Shown one piece after another: positions 24,920 through 33,721 of a stretch of DNA of 40,703 bases. Position numbers and translations under genes: made by a program. This DNA is from Nitrospira sp. (GTDB taxonomy: Bacteria > Nitrospirota > Nitrospiria > Nitrospirales > Nitrospiraceae): the NCBI GenBank assembly GCA_005116965.1, contig SWDG01000027.1, forward strand, positions 590,470 through 631,172. The letters are read 5' to 3'. Position 1 is the first letter of the stretch; every line of letters starts with the position of its first letter. The notes beneath the pieces were generated by a model. That model saw only the letters and a program-made list of their open reading frames with translations, had not been told where the DNA came from and did not search any database.

Positions 24920-25175
24920 ACTCCTCCTTATACAGGTGTCTGTGAAATCGGGGGAAGGTCAGAGGTTCCCGCTTCTGAAAATGTGCAATAGATAACTTAC
25001 GTTTTCAAACCGCTCACGGCGGTTCGGCTTCAGGGACTGTTCAAAACTGGCTTTCGGCAAAGGTCTGCTGCATGGAAGATCTCCTAATTGGTGCTGAGCC
25101 AGCCATACATAGGCCTCTCAGAAAATAAATAATAGCTTTCCTAACTATAGGTCACCATCGTTTTGCTGGGAAACG
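24920..25175. other. island right-hand border region
   Basis: About 255 AT-rich bases without a gene between the dead IS3 and macA. It holds the inverted repeat AACCGC-TCACG-GCGGTT (25008-25024), which on the minus strand is followed by TGAAAA and could end macA transcription. Confidence 0.4.
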
Positions 25176-26393
25176 TCAAATCAGTTCACTCCCTTTTCTT
25201 TCGCCGAACGGCTGTTCGATACCAACAACCACGAGATCCCCTTCCCTGAGACCGCCGGAGAGTAATTCAGTGGTGAGGCCATCCGAAATACCAGTGTGGA
25301 TCGGCAGAGAAGCGAGGTCGCCGCTCTCGCTCAGCCTCCAGATAGTTTTCGACGGCAGCGTACCAGCATCTAGTTTGGTCGGACCTCCTCCATGCCTGTT
25401 TGCTACGTGCCCATCGGCCTCCCGACGACTCCCCTCACCCTTCGGCGGTGCAAATCTGAGAGCTGCATTAGGAACCTTGAGGATCTGGTCTTTCTGTGCC
25501 ACGATAATCGACACATTGGCCGTCATGCCGGGTTTGAGCCGTAAGTCCTTGTTATCCACACCGACCACCACATTGTAGGTGACGACGTTCTGAACGTTGA
25601 TGGGTGCGAGTCGTACCTGTCTGATGGTCCCCGTAAAGGTCACACCAGGGTAGGCGTCTACTGTGAAGACAGCGTCCTTCCCTTCGGCCATTCCTCCAAT
25701 GTCTGACTCGCTCACATTCGTATCGACCTGCATTTTGGTCAAATCGAGGGCGATCAGAAACAGATTAGGCGTGGCAAAGCTGGACGCAACCGTCTGGCCG
25801 ACCTCTACGTTACGCGCCACAACGATGCCATCAACGGGCGACCGTATGACGGTATATTTGAGTTCCAGCTCAGCCGAATTCAACGCCGCTACCGCTTGCT
25901 TGACCTGCGCCTCAGCGACCTTTACCTGTGCTTCCGAGCTTTGGAAATTTGTGAGTGCAACATCAACGTCGTTTTGTGACACAAACTGCTGAGGCAACAA
26001 GGATTCCACGCGGTCCAGTTCTCGTTTTCGCTGCGCCAGGTCGGCTTTGGATCGCGCAACGTTGGATCGTGCCATCTCCAGATTGCTGGCAGCCTGTTCT
26101 CGGCGGGCCTTGAAGGGTTCAGGATCAATGACCGCGACCGTATCCCCAGCCTTCACCTGCGAGTTGAAATCCGCATGCAGGCTCTTGATCATGCCCGACA
26201 CTTGCGTACCGACCTGAACCGATACAACTGGATTAATCGTCCCCGTGGCGCTGACAGAAGAAATAACCTGACCTAACTCAATCGCCGCTGTTCGGTATCG
26301 AACAGGGGCCTTCCGCTCCCCGTTAAAAAACACGTAGCCACCGATGGCAAGTCCAATGGCTACAACACCGACAATAAAGGCGATACGTCTCAT
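25176..26393 (-). CDS. macA: MacA-type periplasmic adaptor (HlyD/RND membrane fusion) protein
   Basis: A 405-residue adaptor. An N-terminal anchor (residues 4-23, IAFIVGVVAIGLAIGGYVFF) is followed by the first lipoyl half (GTINPVVSVQVGTQVSG and DFNSQVKAGDTVAVIDPEPF), an alpha-helical hairpin (about 80-165, Glu/Ala/Arg-rich coiled coil), the second lipoyl half (IRSPVDGIVVARNVEVGQTV), a beta-barrel, and a membrane-proximal domain. It would link a MacB-type ABC pump to a TolC-like channel. The matching ATPase and permease lie on the same strand 9.4 kb downstream past IS elements; the gene itself is complete. It lies 203 bases behind accC; that gap holds no gene. Confidence 0.92.
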   Translation of the reverse strand: MRRIAFIVGVVAIGLAIGGYVFFNGERKAPVRYRTAAIELGQVISSVSATGTINPVVSVQVGTQVSGMIKSLHADFNSQVKAGDTVAVIDPEPFKARREQAASNLEMARSNVARSKADLAQRKRELDRVESLLPQQFVSQNDVDVALTNFQSSEAQVKVAEAQVKQAVAALNSAELELKYTVIRSPVDGIVVARNVEVGQTVASSFATPNLFLIALDLTKMQVDTNVSESDIGGMAEGKDAVFTVDAYPGVTFTGTIRQVRLAPINVQNVVTYNVVVGVDNKDLRLKPGMTANVSIIVAQKDQILKVPNAALRFAPPKGEGSRREADGHVANRHGGGPTKLDAGTLPSKTIWRLSESGDLASLPIHTGISDGLTTELLSGGLREGDLVVVGIEQPFGERKGSELI

Positions 26394-26596
26394 ATACCCT
26401 ACAAGTAGTCCCGAGGTGTCTCTATCCTAACAGGAAGACAAGAAGCGATGCACCTCTCGGCCCACACGAGTGGTGGCTCTCCCTTTCAAACCCAGGTATT
26501 TAGCTTAACACAAGCCCAACGGCCCACCAAGGAATGAGATCTCTTGATGGCGAAGCGCGGTCAAGGCAGTCATAGGGGAGGGAAAGATTCGTAGGA

Positions 26597-27937
26597 TTAT
26601 CCGGCCAAGAACCGGTCCAGGAACGTCGTCGACACATGGCCCTTCTGAAAGTCTGAATCATCGAGGATCCGACGGTGAAGGGGGAGGGTGGTCTTAATCC
26701 CCTCGATGACAAACTCGCCGAGCGCGCGTTTCATACGCGCCATTGATTCCTGTCGATCGCGGCCATGAGTAATGAGCTTGGCAATCATCGAGTCGTAGTA
26801 CGGGACGACCACCGAGCCTGACTCCATGGCGGAATCGACTCGCACGCCGAACCCTCCAGGAGGACTGTACTTGGTAATCATCCCGGGAGATGGCGTAAAC
26901 TTCTCTGGATCTTCGGCATTAATCCGACACTCCATGCTATGCCCAGTCAGCACGACATCCTGTTGTCGAATGGAGAGTGGATGACCTGCGGCCAGACGAA
27001 TCTGTTCCTTAATCAAATCGATGCCAGTGACCATTTCAGTGATGGGGTGCTCGACTTGGATGCGGGTATTCACTTCCATGAAATAAAAATTTCGGTCTTT
27101 ATCGAGCAAAAATTCGACGGTGCCCACGTTTCGGTAATGGGCAGCCTTGACCGCCTCCACGGCCACCCTACCGATTTCCCGACGCAGTTTATGATCGACC
27201 ACCGGGGATGGTGTTTCTTCGACCAGTTTTTGATGCCGTCGTTGAATCGAGCAGTCCCGCTCCCCGAGATGCACCACCCGACCATGTTGATCGGCCAAGA
27301 TCTGCACTTCAATATGACGCGGCTCTAGAAAGTACCGTTCGAGGTAGACTCCGTCGTTACCGAAGGTCGATTTTGCCTCAGCCTGCGCAGCCTGAAAGGC
27401 CCGACTAAGTTCTTCGGCCTTGTTGACGACACGCATACCTCGGCCTCCCCCTCCGGCCGTCGCTTTAATAATGACGGGAAAGCCGATCGTCTGCGCCGCC
27501 TGCAAGGCATCCTCCTCGCTGCGCAATTCGCCTGGGCTCCCGGGTGTGACCGGAAGGCCTCGCCTCGCCACGATTTCACGCGCCTTCGCCTTATCCCCCA
27601 TCATGGCGATGTTTTCCGAGCTCGGTCCGATAAACTTGATGCCGATTGACTCGCAGACTTCAGCAAAATGGGCGTTCTCCGACAGAAATCCATATCCGGG
27701 ATGGATCGCATCGGCACCCGTAATCTCTGCGGCACTCAAGACATTGGGAATATTTCGGTAGCTTAATGCCGATTCAGCCGGCCCCACACATACCTTTTCC
27801 TCGGCTGCTCGAACATGCAGGGCAAGCGCATCCGCTTCAGAATGAATCGCCACGGTCTTGATGCCAAGCTCCTTACAGGCGCGAATCACTCGCAGCGCGA
27901 TTTCTCCGCGATTGGCGACCAGAACTTTCTTAAACAC
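26597..27937 (-). CDS. accC: acetyl-CoA carboxylase, biotin carboxylase subunit
   Basis: ATP-dependent carboxylation of the biotin on AccB, first half-reaction of malonyl-CoA synthesis. The start is set at GTG 27937, giving [17 protein letters not shown], the family's usual opening, with GGAG eight bases upstream; the frame itself extends to a TTG at 27955. The protein (446 aa, typical) shows the [10 protein letters not shown] motif, the glycine-rich ATP lid ([10 protein letters not shown]), [12 protein letters not shown], and the catalytic [16 protein letters not shown]. It follows accB by 43 bases in the aroQ-efp-accB-accC operon. Confidence 0.96.
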   Translation of the reverse strand: MFKKVLVANRGEIALRVIRACKELGIKTVAIHSEADALALHVRAAEEKVCVGPAESALSYRNIPNVLSAAEITGADAIHPGYGFLSENAHFAEVCESIGIKFIGPSSENIAMMGDKAKAREIVARRGLPVTPGSPGELRSEEDALQAAQTIGFPVIIKATAGGGGRGMRVVNKAEELSRAFQAAQAEAKSTFGNDGVYLERYFLEPRHIEVQILADQHGRVVHLGERDCSIQRRHQKLVEETPSPVVDHKLRREIGRVAVEAVKAAHYRNVGTVEFLLDKDRNFYFMEVNTRIQVEHPITEMVTGIDLIKEQIRLAAGHPLSIRQQDVVLTGHSMECRINAEDPEKFTPSPGMITKYSPPGGFGVRVDSAMESGSVVVPYYDSMIAKLITHGRDRQESMARMKRALGEFVIEGIKTTLPLHRRILDDSDFQKGHVSTTFLDRFLAG

Positions 27938-27980
27938 GTCTCGGCTCCGATACAATGGCGAGAACCGCCTTTAGAATGAC

Positions 27981-28544
27981 CTATGAAGCGGATTTGGGAT
28001 CGATCAGAAACAGTGCTTGCCCATATTCCACTGACTTTGTATTTTCCACCAAGATCTTCACAAGGCGACCGTCCACTTCCGACTCAATTTCATTCATGAG
28101 TTTCATCGCTTCGACGACACACAACACTTGGCCCTTCTTCACAGCGTCACCCTCTTCAACGTATGGATCCGCATCGGGTGAGGGTGATCGGTAGAACGTG
28201 CCGACGATGGGGGACGTGACGGTCAGGAAACCCGTGCTTGCGTCTGATACGGATGTCGTGGCTGAAGCGGAATGCATCGGTTGTTGAGTCGGAGTGGGGA
28301 CAAACTCCTGCACCGATGTCGCGAGCGGTCTGGTTGCGAGGTCCTGACGGACGCGGATGCGAATGCCTTGTCGTTCAAACTCAAGCTCGGTCAAATTATT
28401 ACGCCGAAGCAGGTCGATCAGTTCTTGGATTTGCTTGGTCGACCCCCCTGTGAGTGAGAGCTCATGACCGATCTCCTCCCCAGGCTGCGGCAACACAATC
28501 CGACGAGCCTTGGTCTTTGAATGAGCAGGTCGACGACGGCTCAC
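27981..28544 (-). CDS. accB: acetyl-CoA carboxylase biotin carboxyl carrier protein
   Basis: Carries biotin between the carboxylase and transcarboxylase. The C-terminal biotinyl domain holds [10 protein letters not shown] with biotin-accepting Lys148, preceded by [19 protein letters not shown], the AccB thumb-type signature. A Pro/Thr/Ser-rich linker joins it to the N-terminal helix region ([23 protein letters not shown]). The GTG at 28544 overlaps the efp TGA (GTGA), giving 187 residues, about 30 longer than usual; the extra N-terminus is basic ([15 protein letters not shown]). No better in-frame start is evident, but a shorter protein remains possible. Confidence 0.94.
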   Translation of the reverse strand: MSRRRPAHSKTKARRIVLPQPGEEIGHELSLTGGSTKQIQELIDLLRRNNLTELEFERQGIRIRVRQDLATRPLATSVQEFVPTPTQQPMHSASATTSVSDASTGFLTVTSPIVGTFYRSPSPDADPYVEEGDAVKKGQVLCVVEAMKLMNEIESEVDGRLVKILVENTKSVEYGQALFLIDPKSAS

Positions 28545-29101
28545 CGAACACGCTCCACATAGGATCTGGTTCGAGTATCGATCCGGATGACGGTGCCGAC
28601 CTCCAAGTAAAGCGGAACTTTGATCGTCGCCCCCGTTTCCACGACCGCCGGTTTGGTTCCTCCAGTCGCCGTGTCCCCCCGCACACCAGGATCCGCATCC
28701 ACGACCTTGAGCTCAATGAAGTTTGGCAATTCAACGGCGATCGGGCGATGCTCGTAGACAAGGATCTTCACGACCATATTTTCTTTCAACAAATCGGCGT
28801 TCTCTCCCAACTGACTCTTCTCAAACGTCAATTGCTCGTACGTCTCAGTGTCCATCAGCGTATAGGAAGCTCCGGTCGCGTAGAGGAACTGCATGTCACG
28901 CTCTTCCAAATCAGGCTCTTCAAACCGTTCTCCTGAGCGAAACGTTCGGTCCAATACATTTCCAGAGAGATAGCTTTTCAACTTCGTCCGTACGAAGGCA
29001 CCGCCTTTGCCAGGCTTGACATGTTGAAAGTCGACGATATGAAAGGGCTCGCCTTCGACCATCAAGCGTACCCCGCTACGAAAATCCACCGTAGAAATCA
29101 C
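28541..29101 (-). CDS. efp: translation elongation factor P
   Basis: Relieves ribosome stalling at polyproline. The frame is open from 29374, but the family begins at GTG 29101 ([20 protein letters not shown]), where AGGGAG lies seven bases upstream; 186 residues is the usual size. The KOW-like domain carries the tip loop VKPGKGGAF with Lys32, the position modified in many species. Two OB domains follow, with the conserved [24 protein letters not shown] end. No epmA/B or earP-type modification gene is in the window. It is coupled to accB and lies 46 bases after aroQ. Confidence 0.95.
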   Translation of the reverse strand: MISTVDFRSGVRLMVEGEPFHIVDFQHVKPGKGGAFVRTKLKSYLSGNVLDRTFRSGERFEEPDLEERDMQFLYATGASYTLMDTETYEQLTFEKSQLGENADLLKENMVVKILVYEHRPIAVELPNFIELKVVDADPGVRGDTATGGTKPAVVETGATIKVPLYLEVGTVIRIDTRTRSYVERVR

Positions 29102-29147
29102 TCGCAACTCCCTTCTGATGAAGAACACAACCGGCCCGGTGATATCC

Positions 29148-29648
29148 TCAATGCCGCTCTGTCTTCGCTCCGTCTGTTGAGGTACGACCACCAGAGGACC
29201 CCTTAGATCCGGTAGCAGATATGTGCTCGCACAATCCTCGCAAGGCCAAGAGATACCCGGTGGCACCAAACCCGGCGATTTGTGCCAATGCAACTCCCGA
29301 TACATATGAATGCTGTCTGAATTCTTCACGCCGATAGATGTTAGACAGATGAACCTCAATAGTGGGCAACTCAACGGCGGCTAGGGCGTCGCGTATCGCG
29401 ATGCTGGTGTGCGTGTAGGCCGCTGGATTGATAATAATGCCGTGATACCCGTGTCGTGCTTCCTGAATCCAGCCCACTAATTCCCCTTCAAGATTTGACT
29501 GGCGAATAACCAGTTCAGCTCCAAGCTCACTACCCAGCTGTTCCAATGACGCATTGATCTCATCAAGAGTCGTCGTTCCATACATGGACTCCTCTCGATT
29601 ACCCAACAGGTTCAGATTGGGACCGTGAAGGACCAGGATCCGCAGCAT
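29148..29648 (-). CDS. aroQ: 3-dehydroquinate dehydratase, type II
   Basis: Converts 3-dehydroquinate to 3-dehydroshikimate, step three of the shikimate pathway. The opening [13 protein letters not shown] contains Arg18, the flexible lid holds Tyr23 (MYGTTT), [10 protein letters not shown] follows, and the catalytic His100 is in [15 protein letters not shown] binds substrate. The core ends near residue 148, and the last 18 residues ([20 protein letters not shown]) are a flexible tail beyond the family norm of about 145-150. First gene of the aroQ-efp-accB-accC operon with a good promoter 55 bases upstream. Confidence 0.95.
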   Translation of the reverse strand: MLRILVLHGPNLNLLGNREESMYGTTTLDEINASLEQLGSELGAELVIRQSNLEGELVGWIQEARHGYHGIIINPAAYTHTSIAIRDALAAVELPTIEVHLSNIYRREEFRQHSYVSGVALAQIAGFGATGYLLALRGLCEHISATGSKGSSGGRTSTDGAKTERH

Positions 29649-29702
29649 GTCGTGTGCAATACCCCCTATCCACCAGCCTCACCCTACCACGTCAAGGGGG
29701 GC

Positions 29703-29731
29703 ATTCTAGCAGTCCCCTCTCAGAGGGTCAA
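29703..29731 (-). promoter_or_regulatory. promoter of the aroQ-efp-accBC operon
   Basis: On the minus strand TTGACC (29726-29731), a 17-base spacer and TAGAAT (29703-29708) lie between the TPR gene and aroQ. The match to consensus is five of six at both boxes. Confidence 0.7.
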
Positions 29732-29753
29732 ACCAGTGAAGTCATGGGAAAGC

Positions 29754-30494
29754 TCAAGAGGGGAGTGAAGAAGAGGCTAGGGGATCTCGGCGGCGGTCCT
29801 GGATCAAGTTGAGCCACTGCTCGAGCCGTGCGATCGCTGGACTTCTTGTTTTCTGTGCAGCCGAAGCCGTGGATCCCGTTATAGAGCTAGGCATTTCTTC
29901 TAAACGGGGTACACTACTGGACAATCCGTTAGCTCCATCTTTCGTTGCCAGCGTCGCACGATCGAAGGCGGATGTCATACCCTCGCCGTGAAGACGGTCA
30001 GAGTCAAGGCTTGCTGTTTCCACAGGTTTCTCAGGCAATGCCTCTTGCGATTGTTCCATTCCCTGAGTCGTCGGCACACTGAGCCCAGCACAAATCGACA
30101 AGGCTTCTTGGTCATGCGGATTTATCAATAATATGACGTTGCACGACCGGATCGCCGCTTCCTTAGACCCTTGCGCCGTGTAGAGCTTGGCCAATATTCG
30201 ATGCGCACGAAGATTGTCGGGGCTCACCTTGATGGCTTCTTCAAGAATAGCCTTCGCCTTGACCGGTTGGTTCATCTGCTCATAGGCGCGACCCAAGGCC
30301 ACCATGGCCGTGATAAAACCTGGATAGGCCTTCAGCCCATCTTCAAGAACAGCAACCGCCTCTTCCCACATACCAGCTTTGCCGTACTCTTCTGCCAGGG
30401 GAATAAACACCTTGGACCCTGGATCTTTAGCAAAGACTAAGGCCAACCGATCAATTTCAGCGGCATTCCCTATTTTTTTTGATTCTGACGCCAT
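29754..30494 (-). CDS. tetratricopeptide repeat protein
   Basis: About 246 residues. Three to four TPR units cover the first 140: DPGSKVFIPLAEEYGKAGMWEEA, PGFITAMVALGRAYEQMNQPVKAKAILEEA, DNLRAHRILAKLYTAQGSKEAAIRSC and HDQEALSICAGL. The rest is a low-complexity Ser/Thr/Glu region and a basic helix (IARLEQWLNLIQDRRR). TPRs hold protein complexes together; the partner is unknown. No signal peptide is present, so it is cytoplasmic. A GTG at 30506 overlaps the coaBC stop, but the ATG at 30494 sits better behind GGTGGAG. It is the last gene of the long tsaD-led operon. Confidence 0.85.
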   Translation of the reverse strand: MASESKKIGNAAEIDRLALVFAKDPGSKVFIPLAEEYGKAGMWEEAVAVLEDGLKAYPGFITAMVALGRAYEQMNQPVKAKAILEEAIKVSPDNLRAHRILAKLYTAQGSKEAAIRSCNVILLINPHDQEALSICAGLSVPTTQGMEQSQEALPEKPVETASLDSDRLHGEGMTSAFDRATLATKDGANGLSSSVPRLEEMPSSITGSTASAAQKTRSPAIARLEQWLNLIQDRRRDPLASSSLPS

Positions 30495-30502
30495 AGATTT
30501 AC

Positions 30503-31732
30503 TCACTCCACCAGGGACTCGCGACGAGGCGAGATGAGACAGAGCTCATGTACAACAGTCAAAATTTCGTCGGCCAGACGCCGCTTGGGCATCAGACCCA
30601 GGACTCTCTGTTCACCCGCGGCCGAAAGAATGACAACCGCATTGTCGTCACTGCCAAACCCACCTCCCGCTTGCGTGACATCGTTCGCAATGATGAGATC
30701 CAGCCCTTTCCCTCTCAACTTGTCTTTCGCATGCGACACTACGTGTTCCGTTTCCGCCGCGAACCCAATCACAATTTGCGATGTCCGACGCGCGGACAGC
30801 ATCGCGAGAATGTCCGGGGTCGCTTCCAACTCAAGCACGAGCTCAGATTTCCCCTGCTTCTTGAGCTTCTGTATGGCCTGACTTTTAGGACGAAAGTCTG
30901 CAACCGCTGCAGCCATGATCAGAACCGTAGCAGCAGGGAAATGCCGATTCAACGCATCGGTCATCTCGCTCGCTGTCTTGACCGGAACAGTCGTCACTCC
31001 TGGAGGAGGTGTGAGTGAGGATGGCCCAGTCACCAAGATCACCTCCGCACCTCGATCCCGCGCGGCTTCTGCAATGGCATACCCCATCTTCCCTGAGGAA
31101 TGGTTCGAAATGAAACGAACCGGATCAATGGGTTCCTGAGTCGGGCCCGCGGAGACCAACACCCGCTGTCCGTGCCAATCCCGCCGAGGGTTCAGCGCGG
31201 CATGCACTGCATCCATGATTCGTGACTCTGCCGGAAACCTCCCTTGTGCAACTTGTCCTGATGCCAATGGACCGATTTCAGGATCAAGCACAACGACGCC
31301 ACGAGCTCGGAGCACCTGCACATGTTGAACGACCGTAGGGTGTGTCCACATGTCCCCATCCATGGCCGGAGCGACAATCACGGGACACCGAGCGTTCAAC
31401 ATCATCGTGCTCAACAGATCATCCGCCAGACCAAGAGCCGCTTTTGCCAGAAAATTGGCCGTCGCCGGCGCCACAATAATTGCACGGGCTTGTTCTGGAA
31501 TAGCGAGATGAACCATTTCTTCATGAGATTCAAAGAGGTCCGTCGCCACTCGCCTTCCTGACAGGACTTCAAACGTAAGAGGAGTCACAAATTTCGTGGC
31601 AGCCTGAGTCATGACCACCGACACGCTGGCACCGTCACGCGCAAGAGACCGAAGCAACCCGACCGCTTTATACGCGGCGATGCTGCCCGTTACTCCAAGG
31701 ACAAGTCGCTTGCCCCACGGATTGGTCGACAC
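30503..31732 (-). CDS. coaBC: bifunctional CoaBC (phosphopantothenoylcysteine synthetase/decarboxylase)
   Basis: Joins 4'-phosphopantothenate to cysteine and decarboxylates it, two steps of CoA synthesis. The N-terminal CoaC flavoprotein shows GVTGSIAAYK, SHEEMVHLAIPEQA with the catalytic His, PATANFLAKAALGLADDLL and APAMDGDMW. The C-terminal CoaB has SAGPTQEPIDPVRFISNHSSGKMG and AAAVADFRP, and a GFAAETE helix. The CoaC segment that carries Cys in E. coli (ACGD-type) reads LASGQVAQGRF here. Start GTG 31732 is chosen because GGAGG lies eight bases before it; the TTG at 31747 overlaps that ribosome site. Confidence 0.94.
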   Translation of the reverse strand: MSTNPWGKRLVLGVTGSIAAYKAVGLLRSLARDGASVSVVMTQAATKFVTPLTFEVLSGRRVATDLFESHEEMVHLAIPEQARAIIVAPATANFLAKAALGLADDLLSTMMLNARCPVIVAPAMDGDMWTHPTVVQHVQVLRARGVVVLDPEIGPLASGQVAQGRFPAESRIMDAVHAALNPRRDWHGQRVLVSAGPTQEPIDPVRFISNHSSGKMGYAIAEAARDRGAEVILVTGPSSLTPPPGVTTVPVKTASEMTDALNRHFPAATVLIMAAAVADFRPKSQAIQKLKKQGKSELVLELEATPDILAMLSARRTSQIVIGFAAETEHVVSHAKDKLRGKGLDLIIANDVTQAGGGFGSDDNAVVILSAAGEQRVLGLMPKRRLADEILTVVHELCLISPRRESLVE

Positions 31733-31750
31733 CTGTGCTTCCTCCAATGC

Positions 31751-32110
31751 CTACTCCTCAGCTGGAGCCACCGTCGGCGGTACCGTATCATCGACGTAAA
31801 CACTGAGTTCCTTCTTGATTTCGCGGGCGTCCTCTCCGGTCATCATCGCGATGCGCTCGGTTTCACCCTCTTTCCCTCGTTTGGCTTCCTTCATGGCATC
31901 GCGGGCTTCCTTGCCGGTCATATACCTGACATGACCTCTCAACACCTCGTCGAGCGCCATAGTGGTTTCTTTTGTGAAACGAGAGGACCAGGTTGACTTC
32001 GCGCCTTGAGTCAAGTGCTTCGCACGCTGTGACGCGACGATCACCAAGCGGTGGCGTGAATCGAACTCATTGGGCGTGTATTGCGGCAACAAACTCAGCA
32101 TGTCGATCAT
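31751..32110 (-). CDS. rpoZ: RNA polymerase omega subunit
   Basis: The smallest RNA polymerase subunit, which folds around beta-prime and can help bind ppGpp. The frame opens at 32197 inside gmk, but the ATG at 32110 (MIDMLSLLPQYTPNEFDSRHRLV) behind GAGGGAG is the proper start, giving 119 residues. The key segment DSRHRLVIVASQRAKHL matches the omega NRFELVxxAaxRARQL helix, and KETTMALDEV follows the family's KPTVxALxEI. The C-terminal part is longer than usual and contains two similar segments, MTGKEARDAMKEA and MTGEDAREIKKEL. Gene order yicC-gmk-rpoZ-coaBC is common in bacteria and supports the call. Confidence 0.93.
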   Translation of the reverse strand: MIDMLSLLPQYTPNEFDSRHRLVIVASQRAKHLTQGAKSTWSSRFTKETTMALDEVLRGHVRYMTGKEARDAMKEAKRGKEGETERIAMMTGEDAREIKKELSVYVDDTVPPTVAPAEE

Positions 32111-32129
32111 AGTCGGTCTCGCTCCCTCG

Positions 32130-32846
32130 TTATAAAGTGGATGACGGCTCCGTTTTCGGCGATGTTGCATCTTTCTCAAGAATAAAGCTTTGCTCAAGCC
32201 AATGCAGGTCCATCCGTTTGGTCTTCAGACGTTCCGCAATAAAAATGCTTTGCAGCTCACGGAGAGACTGCGTCAGATCATCGTTGCGAACAATGTAGTA
32301 ATATTCCCTGAAACACCAGACTTCTTCTTTCACCTTTTGCAATCGGCGGACAATCTCCTCCTGAGAGTCGGACCCCCGACCTTGGAGTCGAGCACGCAGA
32401 ATGTCCATCGATGGAGGGAGGATAAAAATATAGACGGCATCGCCAAATTTCTTTTTAATCTGAAGTGCACCCTGGACATCGATTTCCAATAAGACATCGA
32501 TACCCTGCTCCATCTTATCCATTAAGGGCTTCCGCGGTGTGCCGTACCAGTTGGAATACACGTGCGCATACTCCAAGAACTCATTCCTCGCAACCATATC
32601 GTGAAAGACGTTCTCATCGATAAAGAAGTAGTCGCATCCGTGTTCTTCTCCTGGACGCGGTTTTCTTGTCGTGAACGACACCGAATGCCACAGCCCGGAG
32701 ACCGACGCCACGACCTGTTTACACAAGGTCGTCTTCCCTGCGCCTGAAGGAGCTGAAATAATGTACAGAATTCCCCGACGTTCAGGAGCTTGCTGAGCCC
32801 CCGTCAGACCTGAAGGGAGGTTACTTGTGGTCATCGCGGTACTCAT
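32130..32846 (-). CDS. gmk: guanylate kinase
   Basis: Phosphorylates GMP to GDP with ATP. The P-loop APSGAGKTT is at 32-40; the GMP-binding region has SFTTRKPRPGEEHGCDYFFI and EFLEYAHVYSNWYGTPR; the lid contains RLQGRGSDSQEEIVRRL. The protein has about 24 extra N-terminal residues and an extended C-terminus after the family end (near 215). The ATG overlaps the yicC TGA (ATGA). A second ATG (MTTSNL) four codons in is possible. It precedes rpoZ by 19 bases, an association that fits nucleotide supply to transcription and ppGpp control. Confidence 0.95.
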   Translation of the reverse strand: MSTAMTTSNLPSGLTGAQQAPERRGILYIISAPSGAGKTTLCKQVVASVSGLWHSVSFTTRKPRPGEEHGCDYFFIDENVFHDMVARNEFLEYAHVYSNWYGTPRKPLMDKMEQGIDVLLEIDVQGALQIKKKFGDAVYIFILPPSMDILRARLQGRGSDSQEEIVRRLQKVKEEVWCFREYYYIVRNDDLTQSLRELQSIFIAERLKTKRMDLHWLEQSFILEKDATSPKTEPSSTL

Positions 32847-33721
32847 TCGACATTCTGTATCTGTTCACGTATGCGCTCAAGCTCGGCTTTCATTCGCACC
32901 ACGTCGGCTCTGATCGCCGCGTCGTTGGATTTCGATCCAATGGTATTGACCTCCCGGCCTAATTCCTGGAGAAGAAAATCCAACGTCTTTCCCACTGACT
33001 CGGTCCCTTGGAGCGCACGCTCAAACTGTATCATATGCGTGTCTAGTCTGACCAATTCTTCTGTAATGTCGCACCGATCGGCATACAGAGCCAACTCTTG
33101 ATTAAGCCGAGGGAGATCCGGGATAGCATCTGCCAACAACTTCTCCACTCGCTGCTTCATACGGTCGAAGGTTTCCTGCGCAATGAAAGGAGCACGGGAC
33201 GATACTGCACTCCTGCACTCACGCACGTGGTCGAGCCGAGCCAGGATATCCTGCGCAAGCAAGGCTCCCTCTTTCTCCCGCATTTTCACCATATCCGACA
33301 CCGCGAGCAGCCCCAGTTTCTCCACCATTTTTGTGAGCTTAGGATCGTCAGCCGCCTGCTCAGAAAGCGCGACAATATCGCGAAAACCCGCCATCAGTCC
33401 GATGTCAATGGAGCCCTTAAGTTTCAGCGTGCGCTGGAGTGTACGGAGAGCCTGATGGTACTGCTTCGCTAGTCCGACGTCAAGTTGCACTGTGCGAGTA
33501 CTTCCCCGACTCCCTTGTAGCAACACTGTGAGATCAACCCTTCCACGTACACAATGTTGTTGGATCGTCTTCTTGAAGCTTTCTTCTAGCCCACTCATCG
33601 ACTTCGGCAGGCGAATGGAGGTTTCAAGAAAACGATGGTTCACCGATCTCACTTCAACGCTGGCAGTCCCGTCGGACCATAGTCCCTGTCGCTGGCCGAA
33701 TCCTGTCATACTCTTAATCAT
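32843..33721 (-). CDS. yicC: YicC family endoribonuclease
   Basis: The opening MIKSMTGFGQ is the family signature, and the protein ends with the conserved DUF1732-type region (GKTLDFLLQELGREVNTIGSKSNDAAI...VRMKAELERIREQIQNVE). The middle is helical with VRSVNHRFLETSIRLP near the start. YicC proteins are conserved RNA endonucleases that affect small-RNA turnover in enterobacteria. The ATG at 33721 overlaps the nth TGA (ATGA), so it is translationally coupled to nth; its own stop overlaps the gmk start in the same way. Length (292 aa) is typical. Confidence 0.95.
   Translation of the reverse strand: MIKSMTGFGQRQGLWSDGTASVEVRSVNHRFLETSIRLPKSMSGLEESFKKTIQQHCVRGRVDLTVLLQGSRGSTRTVQLDVGLAKQYHQALRTLQRTLKLKGSIDIGLMAGFRDIVALSEQAADDPKLTKMVEKLGLLAVSDMVKMREKEGALLAQDILARLDHVRECRSAVSSRAPFIAQETFDRMKQRVEKLLADAIPDLPRLNQELALYADRCDITEELVRLDTHMIQFERALQGTESVGKTLDFLLQELGREVNTIGSKSNDAAIRADVVRMKAELERIREQIQNVE

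Noticed and set aside
7866-25177. The 14-base sequence TGCTGGGAAACGTC occurs at 7866 and at 25164
   Set aside because: A few 14-base repeats are expected by chance in 40 kb, the contexts are unrelated, and one copy overlaps the macA stop.
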